Source of the DNA: Tautonia marina
GTDB lineage: Bacteria > Planctomycetota > Planctomycetia > Isosphaerales > Isosphaeraceae
DNA: 64,000 nucleotides
NCBI RefSeq assembly: GCF_009177065.1
Contig: NZ_WEZF01000002.1
Coordinates: 1 to 64,000, forward strand
Direction: 5' to 3'
The stretch's first letter is position 1; every line of letters starts with the position of its first letter. Shown piece by piece: positions 25,742 to 35,437 of this stretch. The notes under the pieces were generated by a model, which saw nothing but the letters and a program-made list of their open reading frames with translations, was not told the DNA's origin and ran no database searches. Both the position numbers and the translations under genes were made by a program.

Positions 25742-28700
25742 GCGAGGAATGGACCGGGATCGACGGGAGATCTCCCCTGGGGGACGACCTGATCGACGAG
25801 CGTTGCGACCGCTTCGAGGCCGCCTGGATGCGGGGTGATCGACCCAGGATCGAAGACTATCTGACCGACGTTCCCGAGTCGGATCGATCGGGCCTGATCC
25901 GTGAGTTGCTGGCCGTCGAACTGGCCTATCGACGTCGATTCGGGGAATCCCCCACCTCGGAAGACTACCTGAGCCGCTTTCTCGACGGGGACAGTGATAC
26001 CCTGCTCGACCTGTTTCGAAACCAAAACGGCTCTGACCTGGCACCGGACGTCGAAGACTGGGTCTCTGCGTCGGAGCCTCGTTACGCGAACCTCCGTTGG
26101 CATCATCGCGGCGGCCTGGGCGTGGTGTATCGCGCGCACGACCGCGAGCTGGACCGAGACGTCGCGCTGAAGCAAATCCGCGATCATTTCGCCGACCGGG
26201 ACGCAAGCCGCAAGCGGTTCGAGCGAGAGGCACGGATCACCGGGATGTTGCAGCATCCTGGAATCGTTCCGGTCTACAGTCTCGGCCGAGACGAGCTGGG
26301 GCGCCCCTTCTACGCCATGCGCTTCATCGAGGGCAAAAGCCTGAAAGAGGCCCTGGCCGACGAGTACGCCACGGCCGGAGGCAACGACGATCCTTCCGCT
26401 CGCCTGCTTCGTCTCCGAGAACTGCTCGGCCGATTTCTTGCGGCCTGCGATGCGATTGCCTACGCTCACAGCCGAGGCGTGATTCATCGGGATCTTAAAC
26501 CCGCAAATATCATGCTGGGTCCGTTCGGAGAGACGCTCGTCGTCGATTGGGGCCTGGCGAAGCTGATGAACGCCACCGAGGATCTGACGGCCGAGGACGC
26601 CACGTCGGAGATGCCCCCGATCGATCATGCGTTCGACGAAACCGAAACCGGGGAGATTCTCGGGACTCCCGCTTACATGAGCCCCGAGCAGGCGTCTGGG
26701 CAACCGGATCAGATTGAGCCCGCGACCGACATCTACGGCCTGGGGGCGACCCTCTACAGTCTCCTCACGGGGCGTGTGCCGGTCGAGGCTGCGTCTCCGC
26801 GAGACGCCATCGAGCAGATTGGGAAGGGAGCAATCGCCGGTCCTCACTCGGTGGACCCGACCGTCCCGAAGGCTCTCGACGCGATCTGCCGCAAGGCGAT
26901 GGCCTTGAAGGTCGAGGACCGTTACCCCTCAGCCGATGCACTGGCGGAGGATCTGAAACGATGGCTGGCCGGAGCGCCCGTGTCTGCCTATCGGGAACCG
27001 ATCGGGCTTCGGGCTCGTCGATGGGTGCGACGGCATCGAACGATCGTGACCACCGCCGCCGGAATCGCGCTGGTCGTGGTGGTGATGGGAGCCGGAGTCG
27101 GCCTCTGGCAGGCTCGGCAAGCGGCCACGCAACGGATGAGGCTAGATCGATCCTTGCTGGGAATTCGGGTCCTGTTTGATCGGGCCCGAGCCTTCCCGAC
27201 CGAGATGACCGGCTGGCAGACGGCGCTGGCCGTCGCGCGGCGCGCACGGAGCGATGTGAGTGACTTGCCCGACTCGGATCGTGTCCGTCAAATCCGCAAC
27301 CTTGCTGACCGGATCGAGTCGGACGCCCTTGAAGCAGAGCGGGTTCAACACCTTCTCAACACGCTGGCCGACGTCCGACTCGCTCGAGAAGCCGAAGGGC
27401 TTTCCGAAACCAACGACCTCTATGCCAGGGCACTTCAGCGGTTCGGGGCGGACATCGACACGATGCCGTGGGAGGACATTGCCAACCGGTTGAAGAACCA
27501 TCCCCCCGAGATCCTTCTTGAGATTTCGAGCTTCCTCGACGACTGGACCACCATCTGTCTTCGGCTCGACTCGGCTCCCGATCGGCAAGAGCGGTTGCTG
27601 AAGCTGACACGAGTGATCGACCCGGACCCCGATCGAAATCGGATCCGCGATGCGTTGAAGGTAACACCCAAGGAGGATCGGCTGACCGTCCTGCGACTTC
27701 TGGCCGACAACGTGGGAGGGGAAGACTTGCCAGTGCCGAGTGCATTGTTGCTGGCCGAAGCATTGGTCGGGGTCGATGCGCATGACGAGGCCGCGGCCCT
27801 GTTGCGAAGAACTGTCGAACGAAATCCATCAGACCTGTGGGCAAATTTCGATCTGGCACAGAACCTTCAACATCATCATCCGAGGCGCTGGGACGAGGCG
27901 ATTCGTTACTATTCAGTCGCCCGAGCGTTACGGCCGGACTCGGCACACAACCTGGCGGACCTGCTCGCGGATCGGGGGCAAGCGGCCGAGGCAATTGCGC
28001 TGTTCCAGGACCTGATCCGACTTCGCCCCGAGGAGCCCAGGCACCTGGGCTGCCTCGGAAGGGTGTTCAAGCGGGAGGGCAGGACCAAGGAGTCTGATGA
28101 AACCCTCGATCGGGCGATCTCAGCCTATCGGAATGCTCTTCAGGAATCTCCGAACGACGCAAACCTTCACAACAACCTCGGGCTTGCCCTGCACGACGCT
28201 GGGAATCCGAACGAAGCCCTCGCCGAGTTTCACGCCGCAATGTCGCTGAACCCGAGGCACTCCGCGGCCTCGTACAACCTCGGTCGAGCGCTGGGGGCAT
28301 TGGGCCGGCACGCGGAGGCAATCGAGGCCCTTCATCGGTCATTGGCAATCGATCCGGACAACGCAAAAGCGTGGAACCACCTTGGCATGGCGTTCGAGGA
28401 ACTCGGGCGTTCCGAAGCGGCGGTCAACGCGTATCGGAACGCCCTGAAGCTCCATCCTGACCTGATGCCCGCGCATGTCAATTTGGGAAATGCATTCAAG
28501 ACGTTGAGAAGGTATGAGGAGGCGCTGAAATCGTATCAAACCGCAATCACAATTGAACCGAATAACGCCTTGATCCACTTCAATCTGGGCAATACGCTGT
28601 TTGCCATGAAACGTTTTGAGGAGGCGAGAAAGACCTACGAAATCGCGTTGTCGATCGATCCCGAGTTGACCCACTCACTGATCGGCCTCGGCCGAAGTCT

Positions 28701-29433
28701 GTCTCAACTCGGACGAATCGAGGAGGCGCTTGCCATCTATCGGCGGGCCCTGGAAATCACCCCCGATCTGGCCGAAGCCCACTGGAACATGGGTATTCTT
28801 CTTCGCGATCAGAATCGATTTGCAGACGCTCTCGGTTTCCTGGAGACCGGCCATCGTCTGGGTTCGGTCAAGCCGGGATGGCGGATTGATTCGGCTCGGT
28901 GGGTCGAGGAATGTCGGCGGTTTCTTCAGCTTGACGAGGACCTGCCCGCCATCCTTGGCGGCGATCGCGAGCCGAACGGTTCCTGGCTCGACGTTGCCAG
29001 GCTGTGTTCGCGGAAGGGCCTGCATGGCGCCTCGGCCCGGAGTTATCGCAACGCCTTCGCCCAGACGCCAAGCCTAGCCGAGGATGTGTTGCTGAATCAC
29101 CGTTATAACGCATCGTGCAGTGCTCTGCTGGCTGCGAGCGGTCAGGGGGCCGATGACCCTCCTCCCAACGAGAAAGATCAAGCGGAGCTTCGTCAATGGG
29201 CAATCGATTGGTTACGGGCCGATCTTGCGGCATGGTCGGGCGGGCTCAAAGACAATCCCGATGCGTACCGGAGTCGCCTCCGGTCCATGCTCACCCACTG
29301 GAAATCAGACTCGGATCTTGCCTCAATTCGAGGCGAGGAGGCACTGGTCTCTCTCTCTCCCGACATTCAGACGGCGTGTCGGGAACTCTGGGAAGAAGTC
29401 GATTCCCTGCTCCGCATTGCAACAGCGGATTGA
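25738..29433 (+). CDS. Transmembrane Ser/Thr protein kinase with long TPR domain
   Basis: This 1231-residue protein starts at GTG 25738, overlapping the sigma-factor stop, with GGAGG eight bases upstream. The kinase domain spans about residues 115-415: glycine loop RGGLGVVYRA, VALKQ with Lys144, catalytic loop IHRDLKPAN with Asp252, and VDWGLAKL where Asp270 keeps the metal role but DFG is DWG. GTPAYMSPEQASG forms the activation/P+1 loop. A TM helix lies at about 435-458 (TTAAGIALVVVVMGAGVGLW). A linker follows, then an extracytoplasmic TPR array (about 660-1060) with repeated N-L-G-x-A-L units such as LHNNLGLALHDAGNPNEAL. The predicted role is signal sensing through the TPRs and phosphorylation of the partner sigma factor (inference). 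Confidence 0.92.
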   Translation: MSEEWTGIDGRSPLGDDLIDERCDRFEAAWMRGDRPRIEDYLTDVPESDRSGLIRELLAVELAYRRRFGESPTSEDYLSRFLDGDSDTLLDLFRNQNGSDLAPDVEDWVSASEPRYANLRWHHRGGLGVVYRAHDRELDRDVALKQIRDHFADRDASRKRFEREARITGMLQHPGIVPVYSLGRDELGRPFYAMRFIEGKSLKEALADEYATAGGNDDPSARLLRLRELLGRFLAACDAIAYAHSRGVIHRDLKPANIMLGPFGETLVVDWGLAKLMNATEDLTAEDATSEMPPIDHAFDETETGEILGTPAYMSPEQASGQPDQIEPATDIYGLGATLYSLLTGRVPVEAASPRDAIEQIGKGAIAGPHSVDPTVPKALDAICRKAMALKVEDRYPSADALAEDLKRWLAGAPVSAYREPIGLRARRWVRRHRTIVTTAAGIALVVVVMGAGVGLWQARQAATQRMRLDRSLLGIRVLFDRARAFPTEMTGWQTALAVARRARSDVSDLPDSDRVRQIRNLADRIESDALEAERVQHLLNTLADVRLAREAEGLSETNDLYARALQRFGADIDTMPWEDIANRLKNHPPEILLEISSFLDDWTTICLRLDSAPDRQERLLKLTRVIDPDPDRNRIRDALKVTPKEDRLTVLRLLADNVGGEDLPVPSALLLAEALVGVDAHDEAAALLRRTVERNPSDLWANFDLAQNLQHHHPRRWDEAIRYYSVARALRPDSAHNLADLLADRGQAAEAIALFQDLIRLRPEEPRHLGCLGRVFKREGRTKESDETLDRAISAYRNALQESPNDANLHNNLGLALHDAGNPNEALAEFHAAMSLNPRHSAASYNLGRALGALGRHAEAIEALHRSLAIDPDNAKAWNHLGMAFEELGRSEAAVNAYRNALKLHPDLMPAHVNLGNAFKTLRRYEEALKSYQTAITIEPNNALIHFNLGNTLFAMKRFEEARKTYEIALSIDPELTHSLIGLGRSLSQLGRIEEALAIYRRALEITPDLAEAHWNMGILLRDQNRFADALGFLETGHRLGSVKPGWRIDSARWVEECRRFLQLDEDLPAILGGDREPNGSWLDVARLCSRKGLHGASARSYRNAFAQTPSLAEDVLLNHRYNASCSALLAASGQGADDPPPNEKDQAELRQWAIDWLRADLAAWSGGLKDNPDAYRSRLRSMLTHWKSDSDLASIRGEEALVSLSPDIQTACRELWEEVDSLLRIATAD

Positions 29434-29658
29434 CGACTTCCTCGCTGCTGGATGAATCATTCCATTTTTTCATGTTTTTTTATCAAAAAATTTGAAAGTG
29501 TCCATTATCGGTCCGACTGGCCGTCCTGATCCTTGCATGGCGAGGTCGACCGCGTGATCATGAGGGACGATGTTCGGAGACGTTGACCGTGACCAGCTCG
29601 CGTGAGTGGCATGGTGCGAGAGGCTCGGTCGTCGTCACATCGTCGGAGAATCACTCAG

Positions 29659-31866
29659 ATGAACCACCGCATTGGTTGTGCCCTGGTTGCGCTGGCCGGG
29701 CTCCTGTTTTCGGGGCAGTTCGTGGTTGCCTCGGATCGTATCGACCCCGGTCAAGCGACCGTTCGACCGGATGATCCCACGCGCTGGTACGATGTCCGGC
29801 TGCTGGGCCTTGAGGGACAGGGCTGGACGGATACGAAGGCACCCTTCGACCGACTCCCGGCCCGAGCAGAGGGAGTCGTCCGCGATCCGGTCTGGAGCCT
29901 GAGCCGCCATTCGGCCGGACTCTGTGTTCGGTTCGTGACCGACGCCCCGACGATCCGGGCCCACTGGACCCTGATCTCCGATCGACTGGACATGCCTCAT
30001 ATGCCTGCCACGGGGGTCAGTGGACTCGACCTCTATGCCAGGGTCGACGACCAGTGGTATTGGGTCGGCGTCGGTTTTCCCAATGCGGTGACCAACACCG
30101 TGACGTTGGCGTCGGGACTTCCACCAGAGGCTCGCGAGTACTTGCTCTATCTGCCGCTCTACAACGGCGTGGAGTCGGTCGAGATCGGGCTTCCCGAAGG
30201 AACGTCCCTTGCCAAGGCACCCGCAAGGCCCGAGGGGCAGGAACAACCCATTGTCGTCTACGGAACCTCGATCACTCAGGGGGGCTGTGCCTCTCGACCG
30301 GGGATGGTGCACACGGCGATTCTCGGCCGCCGGTTCAACCGTCCGGTGATCAACCTGGGATTCTCGGGCAACGGGAGGATGGAAGCGGAACTGGCCGAAC
30401 TGCTCGCAGAAATCGATCCAGCTGTTTACGTGATCGATTGTTTGCCAAACATGAATGCTGAGGAGGTCGAGGCCCGCGTTGAGCCGTTTGTTCGGATTCT
30501 TCGAGCTGCGAGACCCGAGACACCCATTGTGCTGGCCGAGGATCGCACCTATACCAACGCTCGCCTGATCGCGGCTCAACGAGAGCGAAACCAAACCTCT
30601 CGCGCGGCCCTGCGAGCGGCGTTTGATCGCCTGGTTGCCTCAGGGGTCAAGGGGCTGACCTACTTGCCCGGTGACCCCCAGCTTGGGGACGACGGTGAAG
30701 CGACGGTCGACGGCTCCCATCCGACCGATCTGGGCTTTCTCCGCATGGCCAACGCTTTCGAGCCAGCCCTTCGACCGCTCCTGACGGCTCCCGAGCACTC
30801 CGATGCTCGCGAGAACCCTGCAACGGGAGCCATCAAGGTTCCCGACTCGCTCCAGGACGCCTTCCGACCCCCGACCGCATTCGAAGGGGACGAAGAGACG
30901 CATTCCTCACCGCTGATTTTTTCTGACGGTCGTCGTGTGCGGAGTGTCTCGGACTGGCGGGAACGGCGACAGGAGATTCTCGAGACCTGGCACGGCATCA
31001 TGGGGGCCTGGCCTCCTTTGATCGAGGCACCGACAACCGAAACCCTGGGGACGGAACTGCTGGATGGCTTCGAGCAACGCACGGTGCGAATCGAGGTCGC
31101 CCCCGAGGATCGGACACTGGACGGCTATCTGCTTGTTCCTGAAGGTGAGGGGCCCTTTCCAGCCATGCTGGTGGTGTTTTATGAGCCGGGAACAGCGATC
31201 GGTGAGGGAAATCCTGTACTCGACTTTGCGCGCCAGCTCGCGAAACGTGGTTTCGTCGCCCTGTCGCTCGGGATCGACCCGAGCGCGGTGACTCCGGAAG
31301 CCGGGCGGCTCGGAGTTCAGCCGCTCTCTTACCTTGCATTCATGGCGGCCAATACTTCAAACGCGATGGTAAGGATGCCGGAAATCGACCCGAAGCGGAT
31401 TGGAGTGATGGGGCACTCGTACGGCGGCAAGTGGGCCTTGTTCGCCTCTTGCCTGCACGAGCCGTTTGCCTGCGGTGTCTGGTCGGACCCTGGGATCGTT
31501 TTCGACGAGTCGCGCCCGAATGTCAATTACTGGGAACCCTGGTACCTGGGCTGGGAACCTGATCGCACTCGCCCCAGGGGGGTGATCTCACCAGAGAGTC
31601 CTCGAACGGGATCATACAAGCAACTCATCGAGGAAGGCCGCGACCTGCATGAACTTCATGCGTTGATGGCCCCTCGACCGTTTCTTGTCTCCGGGGGATC
31701 GGAAGATCCTCCCGAACGCTGGCGAGCCTTGAATCACTCGATCGCGGTGAACAGGATACTCGGTTCCGAACACCGAGTGGCCATGACCAATCGGCCGGGA
31801 CACCGTCCGACGGAAGAATCAAACGAACAGATCTTTCAATTTCTGGACTACGTTCTGAAGCCCTGA
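29659..31866 (+). CDS. SGNH hydrolase fused to alpha/beta hydrolase, secreted
   Basis: This 735-residue protein starts at ATG 29659 (MNHRIGCALVALAGLLFSG signal peptide) after CGGAGA. Residues about 30-160 form a beta-sandwich (GLCVRFVTDAPTIRAHWTL) often found before SGNH domains. Residues about 205-390 are the SGNH esterase: VVYGTSITQGG with the nucleophile Ser, INLGFSGNGRM, and DGSHPTDLGFLRMA with Asp/His. From about 450 a second enzyme of the acetyl-xylan-esterase/dienelactone-hydrolase type follows: FPAMLVVFYEPGT, IGVMGHSYGGKWALF with G-x-S-x-G, and a late NRPGHRPTEE carrying the catalytic His. Two esterase folds in one chain point to deacylation of complex glycans. It is first in a run of six plus-strand hydrolase genes. 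Confidence 0.85.
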   Translation: MNHRIGCALVALAGLLFSGQFVVASDRIDPGQATVRPDDPTRWYDVRLLGLEGQGWTDTKAPFDRLPARAEGVVRDPVWSLSRHSAGLCVRFVTDAPTIRAHWTLISDRLDMPHMPATGVSGLDLYARVDDQWYWVGVGFPNAVTNTVTLASGLPPEAREYLLYLPLYNGVESVEIGLPEGTSLAKAPARPEGQEQPIVVYGTSITQGGCASRPGMVHTAILGRRFNRPVINLGFSGNGRMEAELAELLAEIDPAVYVIDCLPNMNAEEVEARVEPFVRILRAARPETPIVLAEDRTYTNARLIAAQRERNQTSRAALRAAFDRLVASGVKGLTYLPGDPQLGDDGEATVDGSHPTDLGFLRMANAFEPALRPLLTAPEHSDARENPATGAIKVPDSLQDAFRPPTAFEGDEETHSSPLIFSDGRRVRSVSDWRERRQEILETWHGIMGAWPPLIEAPTTETLGTELLDGFEQRTVRIEVAPEDRTLDGYLLVPEGEGPFPAMLVVFYEPGTAIGEGNPVLDFARQLAKRGFVALSLGIDPSAVTPEAGRLGVQPLSYLAFMAANTSNAMVRMPEIDPKRIGVMGHSYGGKWALFASCLHEPFACGVWSDPGIVFDESRPNVNYWEPWYLGWEPDRTRPRGVISPESPRTGSYKQLIEEGRDLHELHALMAPRPFLVSGGSEDPPERWRALNHSIAVNRILGSEHRVAMTNRPGHRPTEESNEQIFQFLDYVLKP

Positions 31867-31922
31867 TTCGAAGCTCATCTCCAGGCACGCGGCTCACGAC
31901 CGCGTTCAGCCAGGCCCGAGCA

Positions 31923-34436
31923 ATGAGGTCTATCGTGCACACGCAGGATCGAGTTCGAAGCCAGGTCACCAGGATTCGGCCAACAAGGTTCGGTTTGGTG
32001 GTGTTTCTCCTCGCCGCCGTCTCCAACATCTCCCGAGGGGCCGAGGAACAACTCCTCACTCAAGGACTTGATCAGCCGGTGGAAATCCTCCGGGACTCGT
32101 GGGGAATCGCTCACATTTACGCTCGGACGGAACACGACCTGTTCTTCGCTCAGGGCTTCAATGCGGCACGAGATCGGCTGTTTCAGCTCGAACTATGGAG
32201 ACGCCAGGCGACTGGAACAATGGCCGAGCTTCGAGGGCCGGAAGCGCTCCAGGGAGACGTCGGGGCACGTCTCCTGAAATTCCGAGGTGAGATGACCAAG
32301 GAACTGGCGCATTATCATCCGCGCGGGGCGGGGATTATCACGGCCTTTGTCGAGGGGATCAACGCTTACATCGATCTCACCATTCGAGAACCGGAGCGCC
32401 TCCCGCTCCCCTTCCTGATCCTGGGAATCACTCCCGGACACTGGACGCCCGAGGTGGTCGTCTCCCGGCACAACGGTCTGTTCCGGAATGCGACCCAGGA
32501 AGTGCAATTCGCCCAACTTGTTCACCTCCTCGGCTCAGATCGGACCCGAGCGTTGTTGAACCTTCATCCAGGACAGCCGGACTTGATTCCGGACAAGGCC
32601 GTCGACACGGCCTTGATCTCCCGAGACATCCTGGAACGCTATGCTGCCTCGCGAGCCGGGGTGCAGTTTGCACCCAAGGATGTGACACCGGAATTCCGGC
32701 GGGACGATCTGCCTGACGAGGAGGAACTGTCGGCAACATCCTCATTCCTTCCAGAACTTGAGAATGACCCCGGCCTGCTCGGCAGTAACAACTGGGCGAT
32801 TGCCGGAAATCGCACCCTCTCCGGGCGGCCCTTGCTGGCGAACGATCCACACCGCTCCATGCAAATTCCCTCGCTCCGCTACTGGGTGCATCTGGTTGGG
32901 CCGGGATGGGATGTGATCGGTGGTGGAGAGCCGGCTTTGCCAGGGGTTTCCATCGGCCACAACCGGCGAGGAGCCTGGGGACTGACGATCTTCCCGATTG
33001 ACCAGGAAGATCTCTATGTCTACGAGACGAACCCAAACAACCCGCTCCAGTACCGTTATGGCGACGGTTGGGAGTCGATGCGCGTGGTGCCAGAAATCTT
33101 CACCGTCAAGGGCGAGGGTGAAACGACCGTTGATCTGAAATTCACCCGTCATGGTCCGGTCCTGTACGAAGACCCGGAGCATCACCGGGCGTACGCTTTG
33201 CGGGCCGCCTGGCTTGAGGTCGGCACGGCCCCGTACCTGGCCAGTTTGCGAATGAACCAGGCCGCGACCTGGGAGGAATTCCGCGAGGCCTGCCGGTACT
33301 CATTCACCCCTTCGGAGAACATGATCTGGGCCGACGTGGATGGTCATATTGGCTGGCAGGCGGTCGGGCTGGCACCGATTCGACGCGGCTGGGATGGCCT
33401 GCTCCCTGTGCCGGGTGACGGCCGTTATGAGTGGGAGGGATACCTGCCCGCCGAGGAACTTCCGCATCGGATCGACCCACCCGAGGGCTGGCTCGGGTCG
33501 GCCAATCAGGACAACCTGCCACCGGGATACCCTCACGCAATCGGCTTCGTCTGGGCCGACCCGTTTCGATTCGCCAGAGTGGCGGAGGTCCTGAACTCGG
33601 GCCGCCTCCTGGCGCTGGGAGACATGGTTCAGTTGCAGCAGGACGAACTGTCAATCCCCGCTCGCCTCCTCATCCCGCTGCTTCGGGGGCTTGAACCAAA
33701 GGACGATCGGACTCGGCAAGGGCTCGATCGGCTCACATCCTGGGACTTCGTGCTCGACCGCGACTCGATCGCGGCGGCAATCTATGTGACCTGGGAGAAA
33801 CACCTGAAGGATGCCGTAGGCCAAAGGTTTATGCATGAAGAGGCCCGATCGGTGCTTCCTCCGCGATCAATCTCCACGCAAAAGGTCATCCAGTGGCTCA
33901 CATCCCCTGATGGGAGGCTCGGCCCTGACCCGGTTGCCGAACGCGACGCCTTGCTGATCGACGCCCTTCAGCAGGCCCAGGTTGAGCTGACGCAACGGTT
34001 GGGGGAGGACATGAGTCATTGGAATTATGGTCAATCCCAGCTCAAACACATTCACTTATTCCACGCACTGAGCGAAGCAGTGGATGATGCGACCCGGGCG
34101 CGACTCGATCCGGAGCCTCGTCCCAGAGGAGGCAACGGGAGCACGGTCAATAACACTTCCGATGCCGACAACCAGGCGTCAGGTGCCTCGTTTCGCTTGA
34201 TCGCCGTCGTCGGTGACTGGGATCGATCGCTGGGAACAAATGCTCCCGGGCAGTCGGGTGACCCGAGCAGCCCCCACTACGATGATCTCCTGGGTCCGTG
34301 GTCGCAGGGACGCACATTTCCGGTGATTTCATCTCGATCTGGCGTGGAGAAAGTGACGGAGACGATCTTGCATCTCCTTCCAGTCACAGGCGACACGCAG
34401 ACGGATCAGGCTCAACCGCCGGACGGAACCAGGTGA
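31923..34436 (+). CDS. Penicillin acylase family Ntn-hydrolase
   Basis: This 837-residue protein has an N-terminal membrane/signal segment FGLVVFLLAAVSNISRGA. The alpha-chain region is VEILRDSWGIAHIYARTEHD with FFAQGFNAARDRLFQLELWRR. The autocatalytic cleavage site GSNNWAIAGNRTLSG makes Ser288 the N-terminal nucleophile of the beta chain. The spacer NDPHRSMQIPSLRYWVHLV, NRRGAWGLTIF and a late family block (RPRGGNGSTVNNTS) confirm the S45 family. Members cleave amide bonds of beta-lactams, N-acyl-homoserine lactones and other N-acyl compounds in the periplasm. The natural substrate here is unknown. It lies 56 bases after the SGNH/alpha-beta gene and 38 bases before the next, so co-transcription is likely. 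Confidence 0.93.
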   Translation: MRSIVHTQDRVRSQVTRIRPTRFGLVVFLLAAVSNISRGAEEQLLTQGLDQPVEILRDSWGIAHIYARTEHDLFFAQGFNAARDRLFQLELWRRQATGTMAELRGPEALQGDVGARLLKFRGEMTKELAHYHPRGAGIITAFVEGINAYIDLTIREPERLPLPFLILGITPGHWTPEVVVSRHNGLFRNATQEVQFAQLVHLLGSDRTRALLNLHPGQPDLIPDKAVDTALISRDILERYAASRAGVQFAPKDVTPEFRRDDLPDEEELSATSSFLPELENDPGLLGSNNWAIAGNRTLSGRPLLANDPHRSMQIPSLRYWVHLVGPGWDVIGGGEPALPGVSIGHNRRGAWGLTIFPIDQEDLYVYETNPNNPLQYRYGDGWESMRVVPEIFTVKGEGETTVDLKFTRHGPVLYEDPEHHRAYALRAAWLEVGTAPYLASLRMNQAATWEEFREACRYSFTPSENMIWADVDGHIGWQAVGLAPIRRGWDGLLPVPGDGRYEWEGYLPAEELPHRIDPPEGWLGSANQDNLPPGYPHAIGFVWADPFRFARVAEVLNSGRLLALGDMVQLQQDELSIPARLLIPLLRGLEPKDDRTRQGLDRLTSWDFVLDRDSIAAAIYVTWEKHLKDAVGQRFMHEEARSVLPPRSISTQKVIQWLTSPDGRLGPDPVAERDALLIDALQQAQVELTQRLGEDMSHWNYGQSQLKHIHLFHALSEAVDDATRARLDPEPRPRGGNGSTVNNTSDADNQASGASFRLIAVVGDWDRSLGTNAPGQSGDPSSPHYDDLLGPWSQGRTFPVISSRSGVEKVTETILHLLPVTGDTQTDQAQPPDGTR

Positions 34437-34474
34437 TTTCCACGTCCGCTCGATCGATAGCAGGAGAACCTTCG

Positions 34475-35335
34475 ATGACGAACTTACTAATCGGTCTGGT
34501 TCCCTTGATCGTTGGGCTGGTTCCGACTGACGATGAAACAGGAAGATCGCCTTTCCCAGTTGGTCACCGTGGCCTGTTGTCCCATGCTCCAGAAAACACC
34601 CTGGCAGGATTCAGGGCATGTATTGACTTGCAGATTGGATTTGAACTCGACGTAAGGCGCGCCGGCGACGGCACCCTGGTCTGTCTTCACGACGAGACGG
34701 TCGATCGGACGACCGATGGACACGGGTCAATTCACCAACGCACACTCGAACAGATCGAATTGCTTGATGCAGGTTCTTGGTTCGATTCCGTCTTCTCTGG
34801 CGAGCCAGTTCCAACGCTCGAAGATGTGCTCACGCTTCTCAAAGACGGTCGAGGGGACCGCATCCTGGTTGCAATCGACCTCAAAGTCGACGACGCGTCT
34901 CTGGCTGACGACGTGGTCGGAATGGCCAGGAGGCTCGGGGTCCTTGATCGTCTTGTGATGATCGGACTCGCAATCGGGAATTCCGACCTGCGTCGTCGGC
35001 TCCGGGAAGCTGATCCGGAGACTCATGTGGCCCATCTTGCCGAATCGCCGGAGCAATTCGAAGCCGCGATGTCGGACCCTCATGCGGACTGGATCTACGT
35101 CCGTACTATTCCCTCGCCCGGCGAAGTGGAGCGTGCCCATGCGATCGGCAAACAGGTGTTCATCGCCGGACCGAAGGTCGCCGGTGTCGAACCGATCAAC
35201 TGGCGGGAAGCGGCTCAATCAGGAGTGGACGCGGTGTTGACCGACCATCCGCTTGAGTTTCGGAGAACCTTCCGTGGGGATAAACGATCGAGAGATTCGG
35301 CACAGACTCGTTCACATCAGGAAGGAGCCCCTTGA
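34475..35335 (+). CDS. Glycerophosphodiester phosphodiesterase family protein
   Basis: This 286-residue protein is read from ATG 34475 with CAGGAGAA upstream and an N-terminal hydrophobic segment (NLLIGLVPLIVGLVP) that probably exports or anchors it. VGHRGLLSHAPENTLAGFRACIDLQIGFELDVRRAGDG shows in order His-Arg, the E-N-T motif, Glu and Asp metal ligands, and LVCLHDETVDRTTDGHG contains the catalytic His. PTLEDVL and VAIDLKVD are further family blocks, and DAVLTDHPLEF closes the TIM barrel. It hydrolyses glycerophosphodiesters to glycerol-3-phosphate and an alcohol. Position inside the hydrolase run suggests use of phospholipid head groups. Confidence 0.9.
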   Translation: MTNLLIGLVPLIVGLVPTDDETGRSPFPVGHRGLLSHAPENTLAGFRACIDLQIGFELDVRRAGDGTLVCLHDETVDRTTDGHGSIHQRTLEQIELLDAGSWFDSVFSGEPVPTLEDVLTLLKDGRGDRILVAIDLKVDDASLADDVVGMARRLGVLDRLVMIGLAIGNSDLRRRLREADPETHVAHLAESPEQFEAAMSDPHADWIYVRTIPSPGEVERAHAIGKQVFIAGPKVAGVEPINWREAAQSGVDAVLTDHPLEFRRTFRGDKRSRDSAQTRSHQEGAP

Positions 35336-35437
35336 TTCGATGAGAGACTCCTCTCCCGAACACAGATCCAGACTTCGGTTCGGAAGAATTGGGCCGAATC
35401 GACGCAACCACTCGTTCCGGCCTGAAGGAGGCCGTTG

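Noticed and set aside
25636-26847. Open frame of about 400 codons on the minus strand opposite the sigma factor and kinase
   Set aside because: No recognisable domain or SD, and it covers conserved kinase motifs on the other strand.
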